Assembly (NCBI RefSeq): GCF_005780185.1
Contig: NZ_VBUI01000027.1
Span: forward strand, 1-55,861
Length of the DNA stretch: 55,861 bases
Direction of reading: 5' to 3'
From: Halomonas urmiana
Lineage (GTDB): Bacteria; Pseudomonadota; Gammaproteobacteria; Pseudomonadales; Halomonadaceae
The notes under the pieces were generated by a model. That model was not told the origin of the DNA, did no database searches, and saw nothing but the letters and a program-made list of their open reading frames with translations. Shown piece after piece: positions 46,050 to 53,339 of this stretch (position 1 is the first letter of the stretch; every line of letters begins with the position of its first letter). Position numbers and translations under genes: made by a program.

Positions 46050-47105
46050 TTATAACGGCAGCGAGAGCTGCTGCCTCGCATCTTCCGGCAACAGGCGCAC
46101 GCCGACGCCGAGCAGACGCACCGGGCGGCGGGCGCGGGCCCAGGCCTGTTCCAGCAGGCGGGTGTAGCTCTCGGGGGCGGGGGAGAGGCCGCGGCTCTCC
46201 AGGGTGGTCAGGCTGAAGTCGTCGAAGCGTACCTTGACGAAGAGCCCCGCCAGCGGCGGGTGGCCGTGGCGCTCGAGGCGCCCCTCGAGCCGCTCGCAGA
46301 GTGGTGCGAGGGCGGCGCGGGCGCTGGCCAGGTCGGGCAGGTCGCGGTCGAAGGTGGTCTCCACGCTCACCGACTTGCGCTCGCGCTCGACGCGCACCGG
46401 ACGCTCGTCGATGCCCCGGGCGAGCTCGAAGAGCCGGCGGCCGAACTTGCCGAACTCGTCGAGCAGCCGCTCGATGGGCAGCTCACGCAGCTGGGCGCAG
46501 GTGGTGATGCCCATGGCGTCGAGCCTGGCGCCGGTGGCCGGACCCACGCCGTGGAGCTTCTTGACCGGCAGCTCGCGGACGAAGGCATCGACTCGCGCCG
46601 GCGGGATCACCGTCAGCCCATCGGGCTTCTCCCAGTCGCTGGCGATCTTGGCCAGGAACTTGGAGGAGGCCGCGCCGACCGAGACGGTGATGCCGGTGCG
46701 CCGGTAGCACTCCTCCTTGATCCAGCGAGCCATCCAGGTGGCGCTGCCGCGAAAGCCCTCGACCGCGGTGACGTCGAGGAAGGCCTCGTCCAGCGACAGC
46801 GGCTCGACCAGCGGCGTCAGCTCATGGAAGACCGCCTGGATCTGCGCCGAGACCTCGCGATACTTCTCGAAGTGGCCGGGCAGCAGGGTGAGGTGGGGGC
46901 AGAGGCGCAGGGCCCGGGCGGTGGGCATCGCCGAGTGGATGCCGAAGGCGCGGGCCGGATAGTTGCAGGTGGCGATCACCCCGCGCCGCTCCCGGGAGCC
47001 GCCGATGGCCAGCGGAATATCGCGCAGGCTCGGGTCGTCGCGCATCTCCACCGCGGCGAAGAAGCAGTCGCAGTCGACGTGGAGGATCTTGCGCAGCTCG
47101 CTCAT
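46050..47105 (-). CDS. dinB: DNA polymerase IV (Y-family)
   Basis: A 351-aa translesion polymerase. The catalytic carboxylates are in HVDCDCFFAAVE (about 8-19) and SLDEAFLDVT (about 100-109). GRR-type fingers, the helix-hairpin-helix KKLHGVGPATGARLDAMGI and a little-finger domain (about 235-340) follow. The C-terminus (LSLPL) is beta-clamp-like. The ATG at 47105 is the family start. It follows lexA on the same strand, so it is probably SOS-controlled through lexA's promoter. Confidence 0.94.
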   Translation of the reverse strand: MSELRKILHVDCDCFFAAVEMRDDPSLRDIPLAIGGSRERRGVIATCNYPARAFGIHSAMPTARALRLCPHLTLLPGHFEKYREVSAQIQAVFHELTPLVEPLSLDEAFLDVTAVEGFRGSATWMARWIKEECYRRTGITVSVGAASSKFLAKIASDWEKPDGLTVIPPARVDAFVRELPVKKLHGVGPATGARLDAMGITTCAQLRELPIERLLDEFGKFGRRLFELARGIDERPVRVERERKSVSVETTFDRDLPDLASARAALAPLCERLEGRLERHGHPPLAGLFVKVRFDDFSLTTLESRGLSPAPESYTRLLEQAWARARRPVRLLGVGVRLLPEDARQQLSLPL

Positions 47106-47124
47106 GTGATCAAGATGGCAGGTT

Positions 47125-47248
47125 CTGAAGCGAGGCGAGCGAAGGCCAGACAAGGCAAAAATCAGCGAAAAAGCGGAGTCTACAAGTCAGTAAATGAGCA
47201 TTTTAAGCTGATTTTTAACGCAGTATGGCCGAGCGCAGCCCGCTTCAG
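47125..47248. repeat. 124-bp palindromic element between lexA and dinB
   Basis: The outer arms CTGAAGCG (47125-47132) and CGCTTCAG (47241-47248) are perfect. The inner arms AAAAATCAGC (47157-47166) and GCTGATTTTT (47207-47216) are also perfect, and GGCC pairs between them. The middle holds GCGGAGTCTAC and GTAAATGAGCATTTTAAG. It abuts the lexA stop codon. I recall intergenic elements of this look from other gammaproteobacteria, but could not check. Confidence 0.75.
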
Positions 47249-47250
47249 GG

Positions 47251-47907
47251 TTAGCCCAGCGCCTGGCCGTTGCCGCCGCGGATAACGCCCACGCCGATGC
47301 CCTCGATCTCCAGGGGATCGTGGCGCAGGTCCACCTCGATGGGGGCGAAGTCGGGGTTCTCGGCCTCCAGGGTGACCACGTGCCCCTGGCGGTGGAAGCG
47401 CTTGACGGTGACCTCGTCCTCGAGGCGCGCCACCACGATCTGGCCGTCGCGAATGCGCTCGGTGCGGTGCACGGCCAGCAGGTCGCCCTCGAGGATGCCG
47501 ACGTCCTTCATGGAGAGGCCGCGTACCCGCAGCAGGTAGTCGGCGCGCGGGGTGAAGTACTCCGGCGGCAGCGGGCAGTAGCGATCGATATGCTCGGCGG
47601 CCAGTATCGGGCTACCGGCGGCGACCTCGCCGATGATCGGCAGACCCTGGGTAGGCTCCTCCGGGGGATGCTCACCGAGCGCCTCGGGCTCCTGGGCCGG
47701 CAGGCGGATGCCCCGCGAGGTGCCGCGGATCACGCGGATCGCCCCCTTGCGCTCCAAGGCGCGCAGATGCTCCTCGGCGGCGTTGGCCGACTTGAAGCCG
47801 AGCGCCCGGGAGATCTCCGCGCGAGTCGGCGGATAGCCCAGCTCGTTCATGGTCTTGACGATGAAATCGAACACGTTCTGTTGCCGAGCGGTAAGGGAGC
47901 GGCTCAT
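47251..47907 (-). CDS. lexA: SOS repressor LexA
   Basis: A 218-aa repressor. The winged helix DNA-binding domain ([26 protein letters not shown], 8-33) is followed by the self-cleavage site Ala97-Gly98 (EVAAGSP), the catalytic Ser132 (RGLSMKDVG) and Lys169 (VTVKRF). The ATG at 47907 gives [10 protein letters not shown]. Two SOS boxes lie upstream, and dinB follows after a palindromic spacer. Confidence 0.96.
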   Translation of the reverse strand: MSRSLTARQQNVFDFIVKTMNELGYPPTRAEISRALGFKSANAAEEHLRALERKGAIRVIRGTSRGIRLPAQEPEALGEHPPEEPTQGLPIIGEVAAGSPILAAEHIDRYCPLPPEYFTPRADYLLRVRGLSMKDVGILEGDLLAVHRTERIRDGQIVVARLEDEVTVKRFHRQGHVVTLEAENPDFAPIEVDLRHDPLEIEGIGVGVIRGGNGQALG

Positions 47908-47956
47908 AAGGCCTCCGGGGTCTGTAACCGTGGGGGACGATGCCATCGTCACGCGT

Positions 47957-47972
47957 CTGGTCAAGTATACAG
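47957..47972 (-). promoter_or_regulatory. LexA binding site (SOS box 1)
   Basis: On the minus strand CTGT-ATACTTGA-CCAG matches the CTGT-N8-ACAG consensus except for one base. It lies 50 bp upstream of the lexA start, indicating autorepression. Confidence 0.85.
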
Positions 47973-47973
47973 C

Positions 47974-47989
47974 ATGTCTTTACATCCAG
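47974..47989 (-). promoter_or_regulatory. possible second LexA site (SOS box 2)
   Basis: On the minus strand CTGG-ATGTAAAG-ACAT keeps CTG and ACA at the correct spacing, one base from box 1. Tandem boxes also precede lexA in E. coli. It is the weaker of the two. Confidence 0.55.
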
Positions 47990-48001
47990 TAAAAGCGATA
48001 A

Positions 48002-48020
48002 GCGGCCGAGCGCCGAGCGA
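48002..48020 (+). repeat. left array of 7/8-nt units, empty cassette 2
   Basis: GCGGCCGA, GCGCCGA, GCGA: a short array with the orientation of the left arrays at 45470 and 49477. Only 43 bp without any gene separates it from the facing array at 48064. Confidence 0.75.
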
Positions 48021-48063
48021 CAATGATCGGGATGGTGCTGAATCTCGAAGCGTCAAGAATTTC

Positions 48064-48178
48064 TTGGCCGCTTGGCCGCTTGGCCGCTTGGCCGCTTGGC
48101 CGCTTGGCCGCTTGGCCGCTTGGCCGCTTGGCTGCTCGGCGCTCGGCGCTCGGCGCTCGGCGCTCGTCGCTCGGCGGC
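48064..48178 (+). repeat. right array of 7/8-nt units, empty cassette 2
   Basis: TTGGCCGC x8, TTGGCTGC, TCGGCGC x4, TCGTCGC, TCGGCGGC: 15 units in 115 bp. This is the most regular array in the window. It lies between the lexA promoter and psrA. Frames through it give artificial WPLGRLAA-type peptides, not proteins. Confidence 0.92.
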
Positions 48179-48256
48179 TCTTCGAAGTCGTTTCAAACGC
48201 CCCGACCCTGGCGGCATTGAGCCATCCCTATGGCTGTCATACACTCGCGTGACATT

Positions 48257-48270
48257 CAAACAATTGTTTC
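48257..48270 (+). promoter_or_regulatory. PsrA-type operator before psrA
   Basis: CAAAC-AATT-GTTTC contains the 12-bp palindrome AAACAATTGTTT and fits the Pseudomonas PsrA motif (G/C)AAAC-N2-4-GTTT(G/C). It lies 19 bp before the psrA ATG, so autorepression relieved by fatty acids is likely. Confidence 0.75.
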
Positions 48271-48289
48271 CAATCACGTGGAGCCGCCC

Positions 48290-48958
48290 ATGGCCCAGCA
48301 GCCCGACACCGTCACGCGTATCCTCGACACCGCCGAGGTGCTGTTCGCCGAGCGTGGCTTCGCCGAGACCTCGCTGCGCAATATCACCAGCAAGGCCAAG
48401 GTCAATCTCGCCGCGGTGAACTATCACTTCGGCTCCAAGAAGGCGCTGATCCAGGCGGTGTTCGCCCGCTATCTCGACCCCTTCACCGAGCGCTTCCACA
48501 CCGCCCTCGACGAGCTCGAGGCGCGCCATGCGGGCGGTGTCATTCCGCTGGAGGAACTGCTCGAGACCATGGCGCGCTGCGTGCTGGAGGTGCCGGCGGA
48601 GCGCAACAGCCTGAAGGTGTTCATGCGCCTGCTGGGGCTCGCCTACAGCCAGGCGCAGGGGCATCTGCGGCGCTACATCCAGGAGGAGTACGGCAGCGCC
48701 TTTACTCGCTTCACCGAGCTGGTACGGCTGGCCACACCGGAGCTGCCCGACGCCGAGCGCTTCTGGCGGCTGCACTTCATGCTCGGCACGGTGATCTTCA
48801 CGCTCTCGGGGCTCGATGCGCTGCGCGATATCGCCGAGCAGGACTACGGCGAGCACGTCGGCGTGCGCGACCTGGTGCGTCGTTTGCGCCCGGTGGTGGT
48901 GGCGGCGATGAACGCGCCGCTGCCCGAGTCGCTCCCCTCCCAGCGGGAGGCCGGCTGA
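48290..48958 (+). CDS. psrA: TetR-family fatty-acid-responsive regulator PsrA
   Basis: A 222-aa regulator very like Pseudomonas PsrA: RILDTAEVLFAERGFAETSLRNITSKA, NLAAVNYHFGSKKALIQAVFARYL, FMRLLGLAYSQAQGHLR and FWRLHFMLGTVIFTLSG. PsrA senses long-chain fatty acids and controls beta-oxidation and rpoS in pseudomonads. The neighbourhood with lexA is also shared with Pseudomonas. GGAG precedes the ATG at 48290. Its stop overlaps the next start (TGATG). Confidence 0.9.
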   Translation: MAQQPDTVTRILDTAEVLFAERGFAETSLRNITSKAKVNLAAVNYHFGSKKALIQAVFARYLDPFTERFHTALDELEARHAGGVIPLEELLETMARCVLEVPAERNSLKVFMRLLGLAYSQAQGHLRRYIQEEYGSAFTRFTELVRLATPELPDAERFWRLHFMLGTVIFTLSGLDALRDIAEQDYGEHVGVRDLVRRLRPVVVAAMNAPLPESLPSQREAG

Positions 48959-49476
48959 TGCGCACACCCGTGCTGGCCGAGCTGCCGCCGGAAGACGCCG
49001 TATGGCTGGAGATCGATACCGCCGTCCAGCGGCTCAGCGTTTGGCGAGGGCGCGAGCGGCAGTGGACGTGCGAGGTCTCCACGGGCGTGAATGGCACCGG
49101 GCAAGAGGAGGGCAGCGGCGCGACGCCGCTGGGCTGGCACTATGTGCGCGCGGCCATCGGCGCGGGTCAGCCGCCGGGCAGCGTCTACCGTGGGCGTCGG
49201 CCCACCGGCGAGGTCTACTCCGCGGCCCTGGCCGCCGAGTCCCCGGGGCGCGACTGGATCCTCACACGCCTCCTCTGGCTCGGCGGGCTGGAGCTCGGGC
49301 ACAACCGCGGCGGCCGCGTCGACTCCCAGCGCCGCTACATCTACCTGCACGGCACCCCGCCCAGCGAGCCCATGGGCGTGGCCCGCTCCCACGGCTGCAT
49401 TCGCCTGCGCGATGATGATCTGCTGGCGCTCTTCGAGATCGCCGTGCCGGGCACCCCGGTGTGGCTGCACGACTGA
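48958..49476 (+). CDS. YkuD-family L,D-transpeptidase
   Basis: A 172-aa catalytic domain with the L,D-transpeptidase signature: IYLHGTPPSEP followed by RSHGCIRLRDDD, nucleophile Cys147. Such enzymes normally form 3-3 cross-links or attach lipoproteins in the periplasm. No signal peptide or membrane helix is visible at the N-terminus (MRTPVLAELPPEDAVW), so its location is puzzling. It is coupled to psrA by a shared TGATG. Confidence 0.87.
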   Translation: MRTPVLAELPPEDAVWLEIDTAVQRLSVWRGRERQWTCEVSTGVNGTGQEEGSGATPLGWHYVRAAIGAGQPPGSVYRGRRPTGEVYSAALAAESPGRDWILTRLLWLGGLELGHNRGGRVDSQRRYIYLHGTPPSEPMGVARSHGCIRLRDDDLLALFEIAVPGTPVWLHD

Positions 49477-49504
49477 GGGCCAAGCAGCCAAGCGGCCAGC
49501 CGAG
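49477..49504 (+). repeat. left array of 7/8-nt units, cassette 3
   Basis: GGGCCAA, GCAGCCAA, GCGGCCA, GCCGAG, beginning on the base after the L,D-transpeptidase stop codon. It faces the array at 50186-50252 across the DUF4258-DUF2283 pair. Confidence 0.75.
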
Positions 49505-49546
49505 AAAATGAGGGACCAGAAGCCAGGGCCAGGAATGAGAGAAGTC

Positions 49547-49801
49547 ATGCACTGTCAACGGTTTGACTTGAGAGTACACATCACACGTCATGCCCGTGAG
49601 CGTATGGCAGAAAGGAACATCCTCGAGAGTGAGTTGCACGACCTGCTCGAAACTGGCGCAACATGCTACAAGGATGATGCCAGGCTATGGATCGCCAAGG
49701 AGATGCCAGGCCGCAAGGACAATCTGGTCTGTGCAGCCGTAATCCTGGAAGATAAGCTTGTCGTCAAGACCGTGATGCATCATTTCCAATGGGAGGATTG
49801 A
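49547..49801 (+). CDS. DUF4258 protein, candidate toxin
   Basis: An 84-aa protein. ITRHARERMAERNILESELHDLLETG matches the N-terminal signature of DUF4258 (H-A-x-x-R-M-x-x-R-x-I), a family structurally likened to small RelE/BrnT-type nucleases. AAVILEDKLVVKTVMHH follows. The ATG at 49547 has GAGAGAAG upstream; ATGs at 49535 and 49508 are also in frame. GC is lower than flanking genes. It is followed 2 nt later by a DUF2283 gene. Toxin function is an inference from gene pairing. Confidence 0.75.
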   Translation: MHCQRFDLRVHITRHARERMAERNILESELHDLLETGATCYKDDARLWIAKEMPGRKDNLVCAAVILEDKLVVKTVMHHFQWED

Positions 49802-49803
49802 CC

Positions 49804-49995
49804 ATGCGCACCACCTACGATGAGGCGGATGACATCCTGGTCCTGCACCTGGCAGACAAGCCGATCGTTCGTGAACGCTCACAGGACTGGAATACGCATA
49901 TCAGCTATGCGGAGGACGGCACCATCGTCGAGGTGGTGATCCTGGAGGCGTCGAAACAGGGAGCCTGGCCGCTGCTCAAGAGCGAGGCGGCGTGA
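49804..49995 (+). CDS. DUF2283 protein, candidate antitoxin partner
   Basis: A 63-aa protein matching DUF2283: TYDEADDILVLHLADKPIVRER and DGTIVEVVILEASK. The family commonly lies directly after DUF4258 genes. It starts 2 nt after the upstream stop codon, so the two are co-translated. Its role as antitoxin or accessory is inferred from this pairing only. Confidence 0.75.
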   Translation: MRTTYDEADDILVLHLADKPIVRERSQDWNTHISYAEDGTIVEVVILEASKQGAWPLLKSEAA

Positions 49996-50185
49996 TTTAG
50001 CGCCGAGCGCCGATTCGGCGCTCCGACTTCAGATTGCGAAAGAAGGCCGAAGGCCTTCCTGGCAAAAGGCACTAAGCCCAGGGCGCCTGTCGGCGCCATT
50101 CGTCGAGGCGTCGAACCGGCAATAAATTGCGCTCCCACAAGGGTTCTTCGCCTCCTTCACGCCACAATGCGATGATCCTGACTTT
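49996..50185. other. hairpin-rich stretch inside cassette 3
   Basis: GAGCGCCGA-T-TCGGCGCTC (50005-50023) looks like a left-type and right-type array unit fused head to head. GAAGGCCGAAGGCCTTC (50041-50057) and GGCGCC-TGTC-GGCGCC (50081-50096) are further hairpins. A GCTCCCACAAGGG REP-like end lies near 50131. There is no coding frame I would support. Confidence 0.6.
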
Positions 50186-50252
50186 TTGGCTGCTTGGCTG
50201 CTTGGCCGCTTGGCCGCACGGCCCTTGCCCCTTGCCCCTTGCCCCTCGGCGC
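50186..50252 (+). repeat. right array of 7/8-nt units, cassette 3
   Basis: TTGGCTGC x2, TTGGCCGC x2, ACGGCCC, TTGCCCC x3, TCGGCGC. The last unit ends 2 nt before the pilC stop codon (50255-50257). The TTGCCCC run is a variant unit not seen in the other two arrays. Confidence 0.85.
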
Positions 50253-50254
50253 TG

Positions 50255-51493
50255 TCAGATCACACTCCCCAGCTCGAAGATCGGCAGGTACATCGAGACC
50301 ACCAGGCCGCCGACCAGCACGCCCAGCACCACGATGATGAGGGGCTCGAGCAGTGAGGTCAGGGTGTCGACCTTGTTGTCGACCTCCTCCTCGTAGTAGT
50401 CCGCCACCCGGTTGAGCATGGCGTCAAGCGAGCCCGCCTCCTCGCCGATGCCGACCATCTGCACCGCCAGCGCGGGGAACTGCTCGGTCATGCGCATGGC
50501 GAAATTGAGCTGCTGGCCGCTGGACACGTCCTCGCGAATCTGGTCGATGGCGCGCTCGTAGACCAGGTTGCCCGCCGCCCCCTTTGCGGTCTCCAGTGCC
50601 TCCACCAGCGGCACGCCGGCGCCGAAGGTGGTGGCGAGCGTACGCGAGTAGCGCGCCACCGAGGACTTGTCGAGGATATCGCCGAGCACCGGAATGCGCA
50701 GGGCCATGCGATGCATGCGGTAGCGGAAGGCCTCGGAGCGCCGCATGGCGGAGCGCATAAAGAAGATGAAGGCCGTCAGGCCAAGCACCCCCCACCACCA
50801 GTACTGCTGGGCGAACTCCGAGAGCGCGATGGTGATACGGGTCGGCGCGGGCAGTTCGGCACCGAAGCCGTGGAAGAGGCTCTCGAACTGCGGTACCACC
50901 TTGATCAGCAGCAGGGCGGTGACGCCGAAGCCCACCGAGATCACCGCCGCCGGGTACCAGAGCGCCTTCTTCACCCGGCTCTTGAGCGACTCCATCTTCT
51001 CCTTGTAGGCCGCCACGCGCTCGAGCATGCGGTCCAGCGAGCCGGACTGCTCGCCGGCCTCCACCATGTTGGCGAACAGCCGGTCGAAGTGCTGGGGATG
51101 CTGCTTGAGGGCCTCGGAGAAGCTGGCGCCGGCCGCCACCTCATTCATCAGCTCCTGCACCAGCGCGCTCATCGCCGGCTTCTTGAGGCTCTCGGCCACC
51201 ACCTGGAAGGCCTGCAGCACCGGCACGCCGGCGCGGATCATGGTGGCCATCTGGCGGGCGAAGAGCATGATGTCCCGCGGCTTGATCGTGCCCATGCCAC
51301 CGCCGAAGCCGCTCTTGCGGCGGATCTGCTTGACGATGATGTTCTGCCCGGCCAGCACGCCCTCCACCTCGGCCCGCTTGGTCGCGATGATCTCGCCGGC
51401 CACCTTGCGCCCGTTGGGTCCCTTGCCGGTCCAGCGCCAGCGATAGAGCTTGAGCTTCTGGTGCTTGCGCGTGGGTCGTGTTGCCATGTTCAT
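50255..51493 (-). CDS. pilC: type IV pilus inner-membrane platform protein
   Basis: A 412-aa protein of the GspF/PilC family with two homologous T2SSF domains (about 75-198 and 278-400). LFARQMATMIRAGVPVLQAFQ begins the first and YSRTLATTFGAGVPLVEALE the second; hydrophobic helices lie near residues 175, 230 and 380. It anchors the extension motor at the inner membrane. It follows pilB on the same strand. Confidence 0.94.
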   Translation of the reverse strand: MNMATRPTRKHQKLKLYRWRWTGKGPNGRKVAGEIIATKRAEVEGVLAGQNIIVKQIRRKSGFGGGMGTIKPRDIMLFARQMATMIRAGVPVLQAFQVVAESLKKPAMSALVQELMNEVAAGASFSEALKQHPQHFDRLFANMVEAGEQSGSLDRMLERVAAYKEKMESLKSRVKKALWYPAAVISVGFGVTALLLIKVVPQFESLFHGFGAELPAPTRITIALSEFAQQYWWWGVLGLTAFIFFMRSAMRRSEAFRYRMHRMALRIPVLGDILDKSSVARYSRTLATTFGAGVPLVEALETAKGAAGNLVYERAIDQIREDVSSGQQLNFAMRMTEQFPALAVQMVGIGEEAGSLDAMLNRVADYYEEEVDNKVDTLTSLLEPLIIVVLGVLVGGLVVSMYLPIFELGSVI

Positions 51494-51545
51494 CGTCTCG
51501 CTCCCTGCGTCGCGTTATGAAGGAAGAGCGCTTCTGCTTCAGGTG

Positions 51546-53339
51546 TCAGTCTTTGGTGACCCGGTTGACCTCGGCCAGGCTGGTCAGCCCTTGCATCACC
51601 TTGAGGATGCCGCTGCGGCGCAGGTCCGGGCAGCCCTCTCGGCGGGCCTGGGTGTCGAAGTCTCGGGAGTTGCCATCGGTCATGATCAGCTGGCTCATGG
51701 CATCACTGATCGGCACCACCTCGTAGATGCCGACCCGGCCCTTGAAGCCCTGGGTGCAGTGTTGGCAGCCCACCGGCTCATAGATGGTGGCGCGGGCCAC
51801 CTCCTCCTCGGTGAAGCCCTGGGCGAGCAGCGCCTCACGGGGGATCTCCGCCGGCTGCTTGCAGCGCTGGCAGAGCCGGCGCGCCAGGCGCTGGGCGATG
51901 ATCAGGCTCACGGAGCTGGCAATATTGAAGGGCGCCACGCCCATGTTGGCCAGGCGGGTCAGCGTCTCCGCCGCCGAGTTGGTGTGCACGGTCGAGAGCA
52001 CCAGGTGGCCGGTCTGGGAGGCCTTGACGGCGATCTCGGCGGTCTCCAGGTCGCGGATCTCACCGACCATCACCACGTCCGGGTCCTGGCGCAGGAAGGC
52101 GCGCAGGGCGCTGGCGAAGGTCAGGCCGATCTTGGGCAGCACGTTGACCTGGTTGACGCCCGGCACCTTGATCTCCACCGGGTCTTCGGCGGTACAGATA
52201 TTGCGCTCCACCTGGTTGAGGATATTGATGCCGGTGTAGAGCGAGACCGTCTTGCCGCTGCCGGTGGGGCCGGTGACCAGTATCATGCCCTGGGGCGCGT
52301 CGAGCACGGCCTCATAATGGGCGCGCTGCTCGGGGGTGAAGCCCAGCTGCTCGATGCCGAGCTGCGCCGAGTTCGGGTCGAGGATCCGCAGCACCACCTT
52401 CTCGCCGTAGACCGTGGGCAGCGAGTTGACGCGAAAGTCGATGGAGCGGGTCGACGAGAGCTTGAGCTTGATGGCGCCGTCCTGAGGCAGGCGGCGCTCC
52501 GAGATATCCAGCCGCGACATCACCTTCAAGCGCGCCGAGATGCGCGAGCGCATGGCGAAGGGCGGATGGGCCACGTCGTGGAGGATGCCGTCGATGCGAA
52601 AGCGCACCCGGTAGCTCGTCTCGTAGGGCTCGAAGTGAATGTCCGAGGCGCCGCGGTGGATGGCATCGAGCAGGATCTTGTTGACGAACTTGACGATCGG
52701 CGCGTCGTCGCCGGCGGCGGCCATCGCCTGCTCGTCCGTGGCATCGACCACGCCCTCATCGAAGGCGAGCTCCCCCACGGCGTCGTCGACGTCGGCCAGT
52801 TCGTCGAGCATGCTGCGCTCGCTGCTGGCGAGATAGCTCTCCAGCACCGGGTGCAGCTGATCCACCGGCGCCAGCACCCCCTCGAGGGTCAGGCCGGTGG
52901 CGAACTGCAGCTCGTCGAGCAGCGCCAGCGTGGAGGGGTAGGGCACCGCGACGGTGAGGCGGTGGCCGTGGCGCACCAGCGGCAGCACTCCCAGCCGGCG
53001 CAGGATCTTGGCCGGGTAGTCTCTGGCCGGCGGCAGGCTCCCCAGGCGCAGGGCGTCGAGATCGATGATCGGCAGGCCATACTCCCAGGCCGCGCTCAAC
53101 GTGGCCTGGCGCGCGGGGACCATGCCCGCCTCGATCAGATGCTCGAGCAGCGAGCGATCCGCCTCGCGGGCCTCGTCCTCGGCGCGCGCCGCCGCCGCTT
53201 CGCCGAGCAGGCCATCGGCCACCAGGCGCCGCGACAGGCCCCGCAGCCCGCTACGCCGGGCGGCGCCCTGCAGCGCCGAAGGCTCGGGCGCCAGCACGCT
53301 GGGGGGCTGCTCGGTGGACGGGGGACGGTAGTCGTTCAT
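51546..53339 (-). CDS. pilB: type IV pilus assembly ATPase
   Basis: A 597-aa hexameric extension ATPase of the GspE/PilB family. An N-terminal GspE N domain (about 60-185) precedes the motor: GPTGSGKTVSLYT (Walker A), the Asp box TAEDPVEIKVPGVNQV, FLRQDPDVVMVGEIRDLETA (Walker B) and the His box LSTVHTNSAAETLTRL. The zinc-binding tetracysteine CQRC...CQHC is present. pilC follows 52 nt downstream; pilD is not in the window. Confidence 0.95.
   Translation of the reverse strand: MNDYRPPSTEQPPSVLAPEPSALQGAARRSGLRGLSRRLVADGLLGEAAAARAEDEAREADRSLLEHLIEAGMVPARQATLSAAWEYGLPIIDLDALRLGSLPPARDYPAKILRRLGVLPLVRHGHRLTVAVPYPSTLALLDELQFATGLTLEGVLAPVDQLHPVLESYLASSERSMLDELADVDDAVGELAFDEGVVDATDEQAMAAAGDDAPIVKFVNKILLDAIHRGASDIHFEPYETSYRVRFRIDGILHDVAHPPFAMRSRISARLKVMSRLDISERRLPQDGAIKLKLSSTRSIDFRVNSLPTVYGEKVVLRILDPNSAQLGIEQLGFTPEQRAHYEAVLDAPQGMILVTGPTGSGKTVSLYTGINILNQVERNICTAEDPVEIKVPGVNQVNVLPKIGLTFASALRAFLRQDPDVVMVGEIRDLETAEIAVKASQTGHLVLSTVHTNSAAETLTRLANMGVAPFNIASSVSLIIAQRLARRLCQRCKQPAEIPREALLAQGFTEEEVARATIYEPVGCQHCTQGFKGRVGIYEVVPISDAMSQLIMTDGNSRDFDTQARREGCPDLRRSGILKVMQGLTSLAEVNRVTKD

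Noticed and set aside
48064..48178. CRISPR-like array
   Set aside because: Units are 7-8 bases and directly abutting, with no spacers, and no cas genes are nearby.
47320..48252. Protein with WPLGRLAA repeats read through the 48064 array
   Set aside because: The peptide repeat is the translation of a DNA repeat. The frame is antisense to lexA and has no credible start.
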